Positions 17,220-27,811 of a stretch of DNA of 64,000 nucleotides are shown one piece after another (the first letter of the stretch is position 1; every line of letters begins with the position of its first letter). The translations under genes were made by a program, and so were the position numbers. This DNA is from Rheinheimera maricola (GTDB lineage Bacteria; Pseudomonadota; Gammaproteobacteria; Enterobacterales; Alteromonadaceae): NCBI RefSeq assembly GCF_016918075.2, contig NZ_JAERPS020000008.1, positions 1 to 64,000 of the forward strand. Reading direction: 5' to 3'. The notes beneath the pieces were generated by a model. The model worked only from the letters and a program-made list of their open reading frames with translations, searched no databases and was not told the DNA's origin.

Positions 17220-17965
17220 GCATTTGTATCCTTTGTCTTGGGATGGGCATGCACGGGAACACGTTTCAATAACAACTTCAGTGCATGCCAATATATACGC
17301 GCTATCACCTGTACGTTCTGCCATGGGTGGCGGATCAGCCAATGTTTTCGCCACGCAGGGCTAAGTTCATGTCGGGTTAAATGTATCCAGGCGCTGAAGA
17401 TTTTTTTATCCTCCTGCGTATTCGCAATACTACAACGCAGGGTATTGTCAGGCGCAGTAATTTGCCAGTGATACTGCATGGTAATCGGATTAAATGGCGA
17501 AACGTGAAACGCTTTAGCATGCTGATAACGCTGTTGCTCAGCCACTATGGTCTGTAGGTAATAATGCCGCTCATTCCAGGGCGTATTGGACACTTCAGCC
17601 AATAAATAGCTAAATTTCTCTTGAGCGTCGTAACAGTAATAAAGTGTCAACGGACTAAAATATAACCCCCAGTTTGCCAGCGGTGTCAGTACAAAAACTC
17701 TGGTGGGTACTGTATGCCCTCCTAGCTCAGAAACCTTGTCACATACTGCGCGATACAGGTTGTCAGCGCCGGGCAAATAATCACGCCGCCGGTAACTTAA
17801 GGCACCAAAGCGCTCAAAGTTTACACCTTTTTCTGCCAATGCAACCTGGTGTAACTGGGTGCAATCTAGCCAATACTGTGCCAACGGGTAATTAAAACCA
17901 TGCTCACGTGGGGTCAAGCGCAAATGGCCGACCTCCCCCTGATACACTGCATGGCCTGCAATCAT
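17216..17965 (-). CDS. DUF1365 domain protein
   Basis: 249 residues. The pattern Y-x-G-E-V-x-H-x-R-x-x-P-x-x-H-x-F-x-Y at the N terminus, R-R-R-D-Y-L-P-G near residue 62, the L-T-P-L-x-x-W-G-L-Y-F-S-P-L-T-L-Y-Y-C-Y segment, and K-A-F-H-V-S-P-F match DUF1365. The family lies between an FAD oxidoreductase and cfa-like genes in many bacteria and is linked to fatty-acid modification, biochemical role unproven. ATGA overlaps at both ends show tight translational coupling. Confidence 0.92.
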   Translation of the reverse strand: MIAGHAVYQGEVGHLRLTPREHGFNYPLAQYWLDCTQLHQVALAEKGVNFERFGALSYRRRDYLPGADNLYRAVCDKVSELGGHTVPTRVFVLTPLANWGLYFSPLTLYYCYDAQEKFSYLLAEVSNTPWNERHYYLQTIVAEQQRYQHAKAFHVSPFNPITMQYHWQITAPDNTLRCSIANTQEDKKIFSAWIHLTRHELSPAWRKHWLIRHPWQNVQVIARIYWHALKLLLKRVPVHAHPKTKDTNA

Positions 17966-19221
17966 CAGTATATAACTCCAAGCAAGGCGGCTACATCAAC
18001 TGCACTTTTGGCACCATCTTCATGAAAACCGTTGTACCAATAAGCGCCGCAATAGTAAGTATGATTAACGCCATTAATTTTGCTGCGCTGTTGCTGTGCT
18101 GCCAGAGTGTAGTGGTTGTAGACCGGGTGAGCGTATTGATACACGCCAAGAATCTTAGCTGGATCTATCGCCTGGGTATTATTCAATGTCACGCAAAAAG
18201 TTACTGGTGCAGTGATCCCCTGTAACAAATTCATATTGTACGTAAGCGTAGCGCGCTGGTGAATATTGGCATCGAGGTTATAGTTCCATGCTGCCCAGGC
18301 TCGTTTTCGGTCTGGCAATAAACGCGTATCAGTGTGCAAAACCACATCATTCATTTGATAAGCAATACCGCCGAGCACCGCAGCCTCATCTTCAGATGCC
18401 GCATCCCCCAGCAGAGCCAGTGCCTGGTCGCTGTGACAGGCCAATACCAACTTATCGTATTGCTCTGCGCGGCCGTCGGCAAAACTTATCGTTACGCCGC
18501 TGGCATCGCGGTCTATCGCGGTAATGTGCTGCGCTAACTTAACCTTATCTGTGCCGAGCTTGGCTTGCAACGCTTCAACATAGCGTTTCGAACCGCCTTT
18601 TATTACCGACCACTGTGGCCGGTCACTGATATTGAGTAAACCATGATTGTTGAAAAAGCGTAGGAAAAAACGCAGTGGAAAAGCAGGCATCTCAGCCAAA
18701 CCGGCAGACCAAATAGCCGCGCCCATAGGCAGTAAATAATTATCGCGAATAGCCGCGCCAAAATCATACTTTAGTAAAAAATCACCTAACGCCAAGTCCA
18801 AATCTGCGTGATCTTGCACAAGCAATTTCTTACCCAATTTGTTAAAACGCATAATTTCAAACAGCATAAACCAAAATGAAGGTCGTATCAGGTTGCGTCG
18901 CTGGGCAAATAAACTGGTAAGCGTGTTGCCATTGTACTCCAGGTTTTGCGCACTGTTTTTTACAGAAAAACTCATCTGGGTATGTTGAAATGCCACACCC
19001 AGTTCGGCAATTAAGCGGTTGAAAACCGGATAGGTCCAGTTGTTAAATACGATAAAACCAGTGTCTATAGCATAAGATTTACCCGCCACTTCAACATCGA
19101 CAGTGGCAGTATGTCCGCCCAGATAATCATTTGCCTCTATCACAGTAACATCATGTTTTTGTTGCAACAAATACCATGACATCATGCCTGAAATACCACC
19201 ACCTACTACTGCTATGCGCAT
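17965..19221 (-). CDS. FAD-dependent oxidoreductase (amine-oxidase/desaturase type)
   Basis: 418 residues. N-terminal Rossmann motif V-V-G-G-G-I-S-G with the acidic strand end V-I-E-A and the H-T-A-T-V motif (G-G-H-T-A-T), then D-T-G-F-I-V-F-N-N-W-T-Y-P; this is the oxidoreductase always seen with DUF1365 and cfa. The fatty acyl-modifying reaction of this set is not established. Overlaps DUF1365 by one ATGA; gap of 45 bases to the SnoaL-like gene, ATG preceded by AAGGAG. Confidence 0.9.
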   Translation of the reverse strand: MRIAVVGGGISGMMSWYLLQQKHDVTVIEANDYLGGHTATVDVEVAGKSYAIDTGFIVFNNWTYPVFNRLIAELGVAFQHTQMSFSVKNSAQNLEYNGNTLTSLFAQRRNLIRPSFWFMLFEIMRFNKLGKKLLVQDHADLDLALGDFLLKYDFGAAIRDNYLLPMGAAIWSAGLAEMPAFPLRFFLRFFNNHGLLNISDRPQWSVIKGGSKRYVEALQAKLGTDKVKLAQHITAIDRDASGVTISFADGRAEQYDKLVLACHSDQALALLGDAASEDEAAVLGGIAYQMNDVVLHTDTRLLPDRKRAWAAWNYNLDANIHQRATLTYNMNLLQGITAPVTFCVTLNNTQAIDPAKILGVYQYAHPVYNHYTLAAQQQRSKINGVNHTYYCGAYWYNGFHEDGAKSAVDVAALLGVIY

Positions 19222-19266
19222 ACTACTCCTTCAACACTACCTAAGCCGCTGTAACCTGTCTTGCTA

Positions 19267-19710
19267 CTATGCGCTCTTTGCCATACGTTGTTTAACTTTA
19301 GTTGTTAGCCAGCCTATAACCGGTAAATGCTGGTAAACCATTTCGTTTAAATCATAATAATCGCGGTGGTATTTTATCAAGCCGTCTTGCCATCGCAGTA
19401 CAGAGCAGCCGTCAACATGAATACTTTTACCATTACCTATAGCAGGGTGGCAAAACTGCATCCGCCAGCTAATAAAGCCTTGCTGCTCCTGCTCCATTTT
19501 ATCCAATGCAGTAAAGTCACAATGTTGCAAACGTGCGTAAGCATTAGCAAAATACTGGCTTAGAGCATCACGACCATGAATTTCATGCACCGGATCAATA
19601 AACACCACGTCATTATGGTATATGTTAGCCAGCGACTGCATATTTGCGCTGGATAACGCGTTGTAAAAATTCAGAAATTGCGTAATTCGTGGAGTGACTG
19701 CAGTGTTCAT
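19267..19710 (-). CDS. SnoaL/NTF2-like fold protein
   Basis: 147 residues. NTF2-like fold: F-L-N-F-Y-N-A-L then I-Y-H-N-D-V-V-F-I-D-P-V-H-E-I-H-G-R-D-A-L-type opening, then aromatic strands (I-S-W-R-M-Q-F, D-G-C-S-V-L-R-W). A nuclear transport factor 2-like protein of this kind commonly sits in photolyase/cfa light-response operons; no enzymatic residue can be assigned. Its start overlaps the phrB stop by 4 bases. Confidence 0.85.
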   Translation of the reverse strand: MNTAVTPRITQFLNFYNALSSANMQSLANIYHNDVVFIDPVHEIHGRDALSQYFANAYARLQHCDFTALDKMEQEQQGFISWRMQFCHPAIGNGKSIHVDGCSVLRWQDGLIKYHRDYYDLNEMVYQHLPVIGWLTTKVKQRMAKSA

Positions 19711-21128
19711 AAGGGTTTCTTTACCTCTGCGAAAAGCGCCAATGTCTGCTTGCGTGCCACTGCATGATCTACCACCGGAGACGGGTAGCCTTTAACGCCA
19801 CCTAGCTTGTGCGGCCAATGAACAGTCTTATCTTGCAGTTTACTCAGCTCTGGTACATACAAACGGATAAAAACGCCTTGTGGATCAAACTTTTCACTTT
19901 GGCTAACCGGATTAAAAATACGAAAATACGGCGCAGCATCAGTACCAGTCGATGCTGCCCACTGCCAACCGCCATTGTTAGCGGCAAATTCACCGTCAAT
20001 CAGCTTGGACATAAAATAGCGCTCACCCCAGCGCCAATCGATATGTAAATCTTTTACCAGAAAACTCGCCACTATCATCCGCAAGCGGTTGTGCATCCAG
20101 CCGGTTTGATTAAGTTGCCGCATCGCCGCATCTACAATAGGATAACCAGTATTGCCATCACACCAAGCTTGAAACAACTGCGGATTGTTTGACCAGCGAA
20201 TTGCCGCAGTATCAGCCTGAAATGGCTGATGCTTTATCAAACCGGGGTAAGCTACCAGAACATGTTTATAAAACTCGCGCCATATCAACTCAGATAACCA
20301 CACTTCAGCACCGCTCTTCTCCCGCGCCCAACTGTCTTGAGCTTCCAGCTGCAAACGCGCGACACATTGTGCGGCTGAAACCACGCCGATTGCCAAATAA
20401 GCCGACAACTTAGAAGTACCGTCAATTGCTGGGAAATCACGTTGTTGCTGATAATCGGCTACTTTTTCGCGACAAAAACTACGCATCATCTCCAGCACGT
20501 CGGTTTCTGCAACCGGCCAAGCGGAAGAACTCTCGTCACCAGCATGCATAAGAGGAAAAGCCGGTAAACTTAATGCTCGTTTAGCCAAAGCTTTGGGTCG
20601 AGCAACACAATGTAAGCCGTTTTCGTGCAAGCGTTTTAGCCAGGTACGTTTAAATGGGGTAAACACTTTATAAACATCGCCCTGCTGAGTGCATACTGTA
20701 CCTGGCGGCATAATGCACTGCGTATCAAACCGGATGAACTGCCCATGATGCGCCAAAACTATTTGCTCAACTGCTGCATCGCGCTGTTGCTCTCGCAGCT
20801 CGTATTCAGTTTGCACAAACACATTCAACTCAAACTGTTGGCACAGTTGGTTAAACAAGGCTGGAAGCTGTTTATAGCTACTGCCTTCTATTGCCAGTAG
20901 CGGAATATTCAGAGCCAATAATTCAGTCTGTAACTGCATAACGCGTCGCCGAATTAAGTCTTGCTTTATCGGCGCCATATCATGCGCAGACCACGTTGCG
21001 GGAGTCGCGACAAACAGCACCAACAACGCAGCGCTTTGGGCTTGTGCCTGCTCTGCCGCCGCATACAACACCGTGTTGTCCATACAGCGTAAATCATTGC
21101 GTAGCCACACCAGATGCAATTTTTGCAT
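19707..21128 (-). CDS. phrB: Deoxyribodipyrimidine photolyase
   Basis: 473 residues, the usual length for class I CPD photolyase. It splits cyclobutane pyrimidine dimers in DNA using light and FADH-. N-terminal photolyase domain starts L-V-W-L-R-N-D-L-R. FAD-binding half: W-L-S-E-L-I-W-R-E-F-Y, R-L-R-M-I-V-A-S-F-L (around 345), W-G-E-R-Y-F-M, and the N-N-G-G-W-Q-W-A-A-S-T-G-T-D-A-A-P-Y-F-R-I-F-N-P segment typical of CPD photolyases. Start is 1 base after the upstream stop. Confidence 0.96.
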   Translation of the reverse strand: MQKLHLVWLRNDLRCMDNTVLYAAAEQAQAQSAALLVLFVATPATWSAHDMAPIKQDLIRRRVMQLQTELLALNIPLLAIEGSSYKQLPALFNQLCQQFELNVFVQTEYELREQQRDAAVEQIVLAHHGQFIRFDTQCIMPPGTVCTQQGDVYKVFTPFKRTWLKRLHENGLHCVARPKALAKRALSLPAFPLMHAGDESSSAWPVAETDVLEMMRSFCREKVADYQQQRDFPAIDGTSKLSAYLAIGVVSAAQCVARLQLEAQDSWAREKSGAEVWLSELIWREFYKHVLVAYPGLIKHQPFQADTAAIRWSNNPQLFQAWCDGNTGYPIVDAAMRQLNQTGWMHNRLRMIVASFLVKDLHIDWRWGERYFMSKLIDGEFAANNGGWQWAASTGTDAAPYFRIFNPVSQSEKFDPQGVFIRLYVPELSKLQDKTVHWPHKLGGVKGYPSPVVDHAVARKQTLALFAEVKKPL

Positions 21129-21129
21129 A

Positions 21130-22071
21130 TCAGGCCCTCAACCCAAGCTCTTCCGGATAAGGCGAAAAATAACGTTGTGCGCTAACATAGCTGTTTGGCT
21201 GTTGCTTTAAATGATGCTGCAACAAGGTTAGTGGCGCCATCAGCGGCACGAAGCCTTGCCGGTAGCGGTGAATTAGGTCAGCCAGCTCCTGTTTAGCCTC
21301 AGCGGATAAACCGTGTTTTAAAAAACCCTGTAAATGTTGTAATACATTGGCATGTTGTTTACGGCTAGCAATATTTTTAAGCGCTTGCATTAGCTCCAGT
21401 AAATACCGCTGTTGTAATTCAGCCGCAGAAAATAATTTAGCCTGCGCCACCAGACGCCCCAAAGTACGATAAGCCATTGGGCTGTGTGCCATCACTAAAA
21501 ATTTGTAACGGCTATGAAATGCCACCAGCTTACCCACCGTAAAGCCATCTTGCATGCTTTGCTGATAGTCGTAGCAACTAAATACGCGGCTGATAAAATT
21601 CTCTTTTAATACCGCATCAAATAGCCGGCCATCTTCCTCTACCGGTAGCCAAGGGTATTTTTGCATCAGTTGATGAGTGTACAAACCAACGCCAAGCTTG
21701 CCCAGTTGCTGGCCTTTTTTATCAAACAAGCGCACACGCTCCATGCCACAACTAGGTGACTTAGCACACACCACATAACCGCTAAGTTCGGATAACTGCG
21801 GCAACTTTCGTTCGGTAAACGCCAACATTGCACTTGTATGATCAATAGTGGTGTTGTTACTTTGCACCAGACGTACGGTGTGCTCATCGTCAAGCTGTAA
21901 GCGTATGGCTGGGCGAGGTGCACTCATACCTATCGCCATCTCTGGGCATACCGGGACATATTGCACTAGCGGAGCCAGTTGCTGCACACAAAATATCGAC
22001 GCCTTGTGACCACCGTCATAGCGAACTTTGTCTCCAAGTACACAGGCACTGATACCAATTTTAATCGTCAT
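21130..22071 (-). CDS. DUF523-DUF1722 two-domain protein (YbgA-like)
   Basis: 313 residues. N-terminal DUF523 (residues 1-160) with I-S-A-C-V-L-G near residue 7, the V-R-Y-D-G motif and a conserved A-K-S-P-S-C-G (about 103-109) with cysteines; C-terminal DUF1722 (residues 190-305) with F-H-S-R-Y-K and the L-A-D-L-I-H-R-Y-R-Q-G segment. E. coli YbgA holds DUF1722 and lies beside phr. First gene of the minus-strand photolyase-cfa operon. Confidence 0.9.
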   Translation of the reverse strand: MTIKIGISACVLGDKVRYDGGHKASIFCVQQLAPLVQYVPVCPEMAIGMSAPRPAIRLQLDDEHTVRLVQSNNTTIDHTSAMLAFTERKLPQLSELSGYVVCAKSPSCGMERVRLFDKKGQQLGKLGVGLYTHQLMQKYPWLPVEEDGRLFDAVLKENFISRVFSCYDYQQSMQDGFTVGKLVAFHSRYKFLVMAHSPMAYRTLGRLVAQAKLFSAAELQQRYLLELMQALKNIASRKQHANVLQHLQGFLKHGLSAEAKQELADLIHRYRQGFVPLMAPLTLLQHHLKQQPNSYVSAQRYFSPYPEELGLRA

Positions 22072-22097
22072 AATTCAACCCTATTCTGCAGCTATTG

Positions 22098-22126
22098 TTA
22101 ATACGTAGCTACGGGGATCTCGATCG
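22098..22126 (-). promoter_or_regulatory. Possible ECF-type promoter of the photolyase operon
   Basis: On the minus strand CGATC (22122-22126) is followed after exactly 18 bases by TATTAA (22098-22103), then by AGGG and ATG at 22071 about 25 bases on. TGATC-N18-TA is my recollection of the RpoE-ChrR singlet-oxygen promoter type; the first base here differs. Consistent in position but short and unproven. Confidence 0.35.
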
Positions 22127-22156
22127 GAAATTAATGTCGACTTGGTGCTGATTGCA

Positions 22157-22194
22157 TAAAAAAACGGCAAGTAGCCTACACTACTTGCCGTTTT
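22157..22194 (-). terminator. Terminator after ihfA
   Basis: AAAACGGCAAGTAG pairs perfectly with CTACTTGCCGTTTT around CCTACA. Seven A bases on the plus strand give the minus-strand U tract; TTTT also follows on the plus side. It separates pheST-ihfA from the photolyase operon. Confidence 0.9.
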
Positions 22195-22214
22195 ATTGAG
22201 CAGACTTTTAACAC

Positions 22215-22511
22215 CTACTTCTTACTGGTGCCAACCTCAACCCGGGATTTGAGCTTTTGGCCCGGCCTGAAAGTCACCACACAGCGGGCAGATATCGGTA
22301 TATCTTCACCCGTTTTCGGATTTCGGCCTGGGCGTTGATTTTTAACCCGGAGGTCAAAATTGCCAAAGCCGGATAACTTTACCTGATCACCCGCCTCTAA
22401 GGCAGCGCGGATCTCTTCAAAAAAAGCTTCCACTATTAATTTGGCATCGCGTTTGCTAACACCAAATTTTGTAAACAGACGTTCTGCTAAATCGGCTTTG
22501 GTAAGCGCCAT
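22215..22511 (-). CDS. ihfA: Integration host factor subunit alpha
   Basis: 98 residues from ATG 22511, preceded by GAGGGA; a TTG two codons earlier overlaps the pheT stop and is less likely. HU/IHF fold: opening A-L-T-K-A-D-L-A-E, the G-F-G-N-F-D-L-R[13 protein letters not shown] motif with the beta-arm proline that intercalates in bent DNA. With IhfB it bends DNA in replication, transcription and recombination. The pheS-pheT-ihfA order matches E. coli. Confidence 0.97.
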   Translation of the reverse strand: MALTKADLAERLFTKFGVSKRDAKLIVEAFFEEIRAALEAGDQVKLSGFGNFDLRVKNQRPGRNPKTGEDIPISARCVVTFRPGQKLKSRVEVGTSKK

Positions 22512-22513
22512 TC

Positions 22514-24901
22514 TCAATCCCTCAACGTTGCGTTGAACTCTTCACCAAGCGCGTTAACTACTTGATTTACCAACTGTTGGATATCTCTATCTTCCAGGGT
22601 ACGCGCTAAATCCTGCAGGGTCAGAGCAATGGCCAGCGATTTAAAACCCTCTGCCACACCCGGTCCTGTATATACGTCAAACAATTTTAGGTCAACTAGT
22701 TGATTTCCGCCAACTTTTTTTATAGTAGCAGCAATATCAGCAAAACGCACCCCTGATTTCACTACAACCGCTAAATCACGGCGGTTTGCCGGGTACTTAG
22801 ACAACTCACGTGCTTGTACTATGTCGCGCTGGCCAAGGCCTGCCAATTCAAGCTCAAACAGGTATGCCTTACCTTTAATACCCAGTTTACGTTCAGCTTC
22901 TGGGTGTAGTGCGCCAATATAACCCACCAATATGTCGCCACGATATATCGCTGCCGTTTGTCCAGGATGCAATGCACTGTGCTCAGCGGTTACAAACCGG
23001 AACTGCTCCGGGGCTGACGTTTGTGCCAATATTGCTTCCACATCACCTTTAACATCGTAGAAGTCTGCAGCACGGTTTTCCATGTTCCAATGCTCGTTAT
23101 GCATCGAGCCGACAATAACACCACCCAGCACCGCAACCTGATTAACCCCTCCTTCGGCAGCGTCATCGGGAATAAATTTCAGACCATACTCAAACAGGCG
23201 GATACGATTTTGTTGCCGGTTCTGATTGTACTGCACCGTTTGCAACAAACCTGGCCAAAGGTTAAGCCGCATCGCCGACATATCTGCTGATATCGGATTT
23301 GGCAGCACCAATGCGCTTTGTTGCGGAAACAACTGTTGCTGCACTTTCGGGTCAACAAAACTGTAGGTGATCGCTTCTTGGTAACCACGGTCAACAAGCA
23401 CTGTGCGAAGACGCTGTACATTCAACTCAGCTTCATTAAAGCTACGCATCTTAAGTGCAGCTTGCGGCGCCACATTGGGGATATTGTTGTAACCATACAC
23501 CCGCGCCACTTCTTCAATTAAATCTTCACTGATGCTGATATCAAACCGATAACCCGGCACCACAACCTGCCAGCCATCTGCCGTGTCAGTAACCTGCAAG
23601 CCTAAACGCACGAAAATGGCGGTTACTTCAGCTTTATTGATGCTAATACCTAAAATACGTGCCAGCTTAGCTTCGCTAAGGCTTATCTGGGCAGCTTTAG
23701 GTAAATGAGCGTCCGATACCGCCTCCACTACCGGACCGGCTTCACCGCCGCAAATTTGCAGTAGTAAAGTGGTCGCCCGCTCCATGGCAGCGTGCTGTAA
23801 CTGTGGGTCAACACCGCGCTCATAGCGGTGTGAAGCGTCAGTGTGTAAGCCATATTGCCGTGCCTTCCCCGCAATAGCCAGCGGCGCAAAAAAAGCACTT
23901 TCTAAGAATATATCTGTTGTATTGGTAGTAACACCACTGTGTAAACCACCAAACACGCCTGCCATCGCCAACGCTTTGCTATTATCAGCAATGAGCAGAG
24001 TGTTGCTTTTTAGCGTTACTTCACTTTCATCCAGCAGTACCAGCTTCTCGCCTTCGACAGCTAAACGTACATCGATATCACCGTCAATTTGCGCCAAGTC
24101 AAAGGCATGCATCGGGTGGCCGAGCTCAAGTAATACAAAGTTAGTAATATCCACTACCGCATCAATACTACGCACACCGCAGCGGCGCAGTTTTTCAGTC
24201 AACCACAATGGGCTTGCTGCTTTTACGTTAATGTTGCGCACAACTCGGCCCAAATAACGCGGGCAAGCATCAGGCGCACTTAAGCTGATGCTTTTTTTAT
24301 CACTTATTGTTGGCGTTATCGGGCAAATGTCGTTCTGACAGACTTCCAGCTTATTTAATACCCCAACTTCCCGCGCCAAACCTTTAATACCCAGGCAATC
24401 GGCACGGTTTGGTGTTAAATCCACCTCAATAATATTGTCATTTAACTGCAGATATTGGCGTATATCCTGGCCCAGAGGCGCATCTTGTGGCAGCTCCATA
24501 ATGCCATCCGAGTCGTCCGCCATACCCAGTTCAGAAAAAGAGCACAACATACCGTTAGATGGCTGGCCACGTAACTTGGCCTTTTTGATAACAAAATCAC
24601 CCGGCAGTACGGCGCCGACAGTCGCCACCGCAACTTTTAAGCCTTTACGGCAGTTTTTTGCACCACAAACAATGTCTAACAGCTCGTCAGCGCCAATGCT
24701 GACTTTGGTTACCTGTAATTTATCGGCGTCTGGATGCGGGCCGCACTCGACCACTTCACCTACCATCACACCGCTAAACATACCTGCAACCGGCTCGATA
24801 CCGTCTACTTCGAGGCCAGCCATGGATAACTGCTCAGATAAGGTGTTGGTGTCAATGGCTGGGTTTACCCATTCGCGTAACCAGGCTTCACTGAATTTCA
24901 T
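22514..24901 (-). CDS. pheT: Phenylalanyl-tRNA synthetase beta subunit
   Basis: 795 residues, the usual length. The N-terminal tRNA-binding (EMAP-like) domain carries P-H-P-D-A-D-K-L near residue 57, followed by B3/B4 editing domain elements (Y-L-G-R-V and G-H-P-M-H-A-F-D), the B5 domain ([15 protein letters not shown]) and the anticodon-binding ferredoxin-like FDX domain ([12 protein letters not shown]). It forms the alpha2-beta2 enzyme with PheS. Stop overlaps the TTG of ihfA; 15 bases after pheS. Confidence 0.97.
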   Translation of the reverse strand: MKFSEAWLREWVNPAIDTNTLSEQLSMAGLEVDGIEPVAGMFSGVMVGEVVECGPHPDADKLQVTKVSIGADELLDIVCGAKNCRKGLKVAVATVGAVLPGDFVIKKAKLRGQPSNGMLCSFSELGMADDSDGIMELPQDAPLGQDIRQYLQLNDNIIEVDLTPNRADCLGIKGLAREVGVLNKLEVCQNDICPITPTISDKKSISLSAPDACPRYLGRVVRNINVKAASPLWLTEKLRRCGVRSIDAVVDITNFVLLELGHPMHAFDLAQIDGDIDVRLAVEGEKLVLLDESEVTLKSNTLLIADNSKALAMAGVFGGLHSGVTTNTTDIFLESAFFAPLAIAGKARQYGLHTDASHRYERGVDPQLQHAAMERATTLLLQICGGEAGPVVEAVSDAHLPKAAQISLSEAKLARILGISINKAEVTAIFVRLGLQVTDTADGWQVVVPGYRFDISISEDLIEEVARVYGYNNIPNVAPQAALKMRSFNEAELNVQRLRTVLVDRGYQEAITYSFVDPKVQQQLFPQQSALVLPNPISADMSAMRLNLWPGLLQTVQYNQNRQQNRIRLFEYGLKFIPDDAAEGGVNQVAVLGGVIVGSMHNEHWNMENRAADFYDVKGDVEAILAQTSAPEQFRFVTAEHSALHPGQTAAIYRGDILVGYIGALHPEAERKLGIKGKAYLFELELAGLGQRDIVQARELSKYPANRRDLAVVVKSGVRFADIAATIKKVGGNQLVDLKLFDVYTGPGVAEGFKSLAIALTLQDLARTLEDRDIQQLVNQVVNALGEEFNATLRD

Positions 24902-24916
24902 CTAAATTAACTCCGC

Positions 24917-25930
<1,014 letters not shown>

Positions 25931-26007
25931 TCAAAGCCGCTAATGATACACCAGAACCTAAAGTAAACGCAGACGTTTAGCGCACTTTTTCTGTCAAACA
26001 GTATGGA

Positions 26008-26703
26008 TTAATTGAGGATTTCTTTAACAAATGGAATGGTAAGCTTGCGTTGATGTACGATAGTGGCTTTATCCAGCTTATCTAAAATGGCAACCAACGC
26101 ACGGATATCACGGTCCTGATGATTTAACAGGTAACGAGCAACCTCGTCAGGCAAATCCATGCCACGCAAGCGGGCTTTTTGCTGCAGCAGTTTTTGCTTA
26201 TCATCATCGGTTAGTAAACGCAGCTGAAATGCGGTACAGGCTTGCAGCCGCGACACCAGATCAGCCAATTGCAGCCCAAGTTGCTGTGGCGCCTGGTTAC
26301 CAACGATAATCAGCGCTTTGCCTTGCTCTGCCATGCGGTTATACAAGTCAAACACCGCCGTTTGCCAGCTCAGTTCACCAGCAATAGCCTGAATATTATC
26401 CAGACAAACCAAGTCCAACTGCTCTAAATCATCCAGTAAGCGTGGGCTTAGTAAACGCCAATCATCTAGTGTTAACAATTGACTGGTAAAACCTTGCTCT
26501 TGTGCCTGTACACAAGCAGCGTAAAGTAAATGTGATTTGCCGCTGCCACTGGCACCAAACAAATACACCGGACTTTGCTGTGCCGGATTATGCAGATACT
26601 GTTTCAAAAATGCCACTGCTGCCGTTTGTCCGGTAGCATAAAAGCTGTCCAGGGTCTCATCCTCTGGTAAGGTTACAGCCAGCGTGTATTGCAGTGGTTG
26701 CAT
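26008..26703 (-). CDS. hda: DnaA regulatory inactivator Hda
   Basis: 231 residues (233 in E. coli). AAA+ domain related to DnaA: Walker A G-A-S-G-S-G-K-S near residue 50, Walker B L-V-C-L-D-N-I, and a late sensor II-like R-D-I-R-A-L-V-A-I. Hda with the DNA sliding clamp stimulates ATP hydrolysis by DnaA after initiation. An N-terminal clamp-binding motif is plausible but not obvious in the first 12 residues. Overlaps the DUF2066 gene by 4 bases (ATGA), so the two are coupled. Confidence 0.93.
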   Translation of the reverse strand: MQPLQYTLAVTLPEDETLDSFYATGQTAAVAFLKQYLHNPAQQSPVYLFGASGSGKSHLLYAACVQAQEQGFTSQLLTLDDWRLLSPRLLDDLEQLDLVCLDNIQAIAGELSWQTAVFDLYNRMAEQGKALIIVGNQAPQQLGLQLADLVSRLQACTAFQLRLLTDDDKQKLLQQKARLRGMDLPDEVARYLLNHQDRDIRALVAILDKLDKATIVHQRKLTIPFVKEILN

Positions 26704-27764
26704 CAGCGCGAACGGTAACGATAGGTCGCCAGAACCGGCGAGCTATTAATAGTTAACGGCTGGTCGTTATCGGTAACAACAGGCTGTAACTGTCGATTAA
26801 AACGCAGTGCATTGGTTAAGCCCTCGGCACTGATATTGGTTAGAACTTCATATCGGGCGGTTCCTTGCTGGTAGCGTTTTACCGTAACCTGAGAAACACC
26901 CACAACCTGTGCCAGTGCACGCTGCACTAACACGATATCAGCAAGACCACTAAGTTGTTGTATATCTATCAACAACTTCATCTCGCCTTCAGCTGAAGCT
27001 ACACTAGCAAAGCGCTGCGATAACTGTTGAGCCAAGTCCAACGCAAATTGCTGCATTAACTCAATTTCAGTTGCCGCACTCACTTCAGCCCTGTATGTAC
27101 GGCTGTCTTGTTGCATTTGCCAGGTCAACCGATACGTCACGTCCTTTTCTTGCGTTTCAGACACCACACTTGCAGCTATCAGTACATCGGCAGAATAACG
27201 GTTACTGGCTTGTTCTATCGGTTGCCAGAACCCGGCCCAGACATCTGTTTCGTTCAGGCTGAGGATGTCGTCAATATCATAAAGCGGCATAAGTAGCGGC
27301 AAGCCATAAAAAGCAAAGGCCTGTTGCATTGCCTGATTAAATTTGTGCTCGGGCTGACGCACGAATAACCTGTCGTTAGCGTGTTGCTCTACCAGCCAAA
27401 CTAAGGTTAGTGGGCGCAGAGCACCCCACACTGGCATGCCTTGGCTTTGTAGCAATTGATTTACTTTACCGGCATCTAACAACACTCGTCGGACATTAGC
27501 TCCAGTATTTTGTCGCACAGTTTCAAACTGTTTAACATAGCCTGCAGCATTTCTCAGCTCGGCTTTTACGGCGTCATTTTCCATCACAGCAGCATTGCCG
27601 CTCACCCTTACCAACACCTGTAATAATGCTTGTTGCTGCCAGCTGCTGTTGTCTGGTGTAGTTTCAACATCAGCCTGATACAAATTATCAATTTGGTTGG
27701 CTGCCGCTTGAGGGGTAAGCCACAACACCACAACAAACACAATGCTAATTAGCTGCTTGAACAT
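26703..27764 (-). CDS. DUF2066 periplasmic protein
   Basis: 353 residues from ATG 27764, with AGGG upstream; an earlier in-frame codon adds six residues. Hydrophobic signal peptide (M-F-K-Q-L-I-S-I-V-F-V-V-V-L-W-L) with cleavage near A-A-N. The D-N-S-S-W-Q-Q-Q-A-L-L-Q-V-L-V-R-V-S-G-N segment and Y-V-K-Q-F-E are typical of DUF2066 proteins, which in gammaproteobacteria precede hda. Role unknown. Probably part of the dapA-bamC-DUF2066-hda transcription unit. Confidence 0.88.
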   Translation of the reverse strand: MFKQLISIVFVVVLWLTPQAAANQIDNLYQADVETTPDNSSWQQQALLQVLVRVSGNAAVMENDAVKAELRNAAGYVKQFETVRQNTGANVRRVLLDAGKVNQLLQSQGMPVWGALRPLTLVWLVEQHANDRLFVRQPEHKFNQAMQQAFAFYGLPLLMPLYDIDDILSLNETDVWAGFWQPIEQASNRYSADVLIAASVVSETQEKDVTYRLTWQMQQDSRTYRAEVSAATEIELMQQFALDLAQQLSQRFASVASAEGEMKLLIDIQQLSGLADIVLVQRALAQVVGVSQVTVKRYQQGTARYEVLTNISAEGLTNALRFNRQLQPVVTDNDQPLTINSSPVLATYRYRSR

Positions 27765-27811
27765 AAACACCCTAGACAACATAAAGCCACCAAACGGTGG
27801 CTACGTTCGAT

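Noticed and set aside
17220-17354. Longer Cfa with 45 extra N-terminal residues
   Set aside because: The extension lies inside the DUF1365 coding sequence in a different frame; the ATG at 17219 has a good Shine-Dalgarno.
22098-22126. Strong claim of RpoE-ChrR control
   Set aside because: A single 5+6-base match with one mismatch is weak; kept only as a low-confidence candidate promoter.
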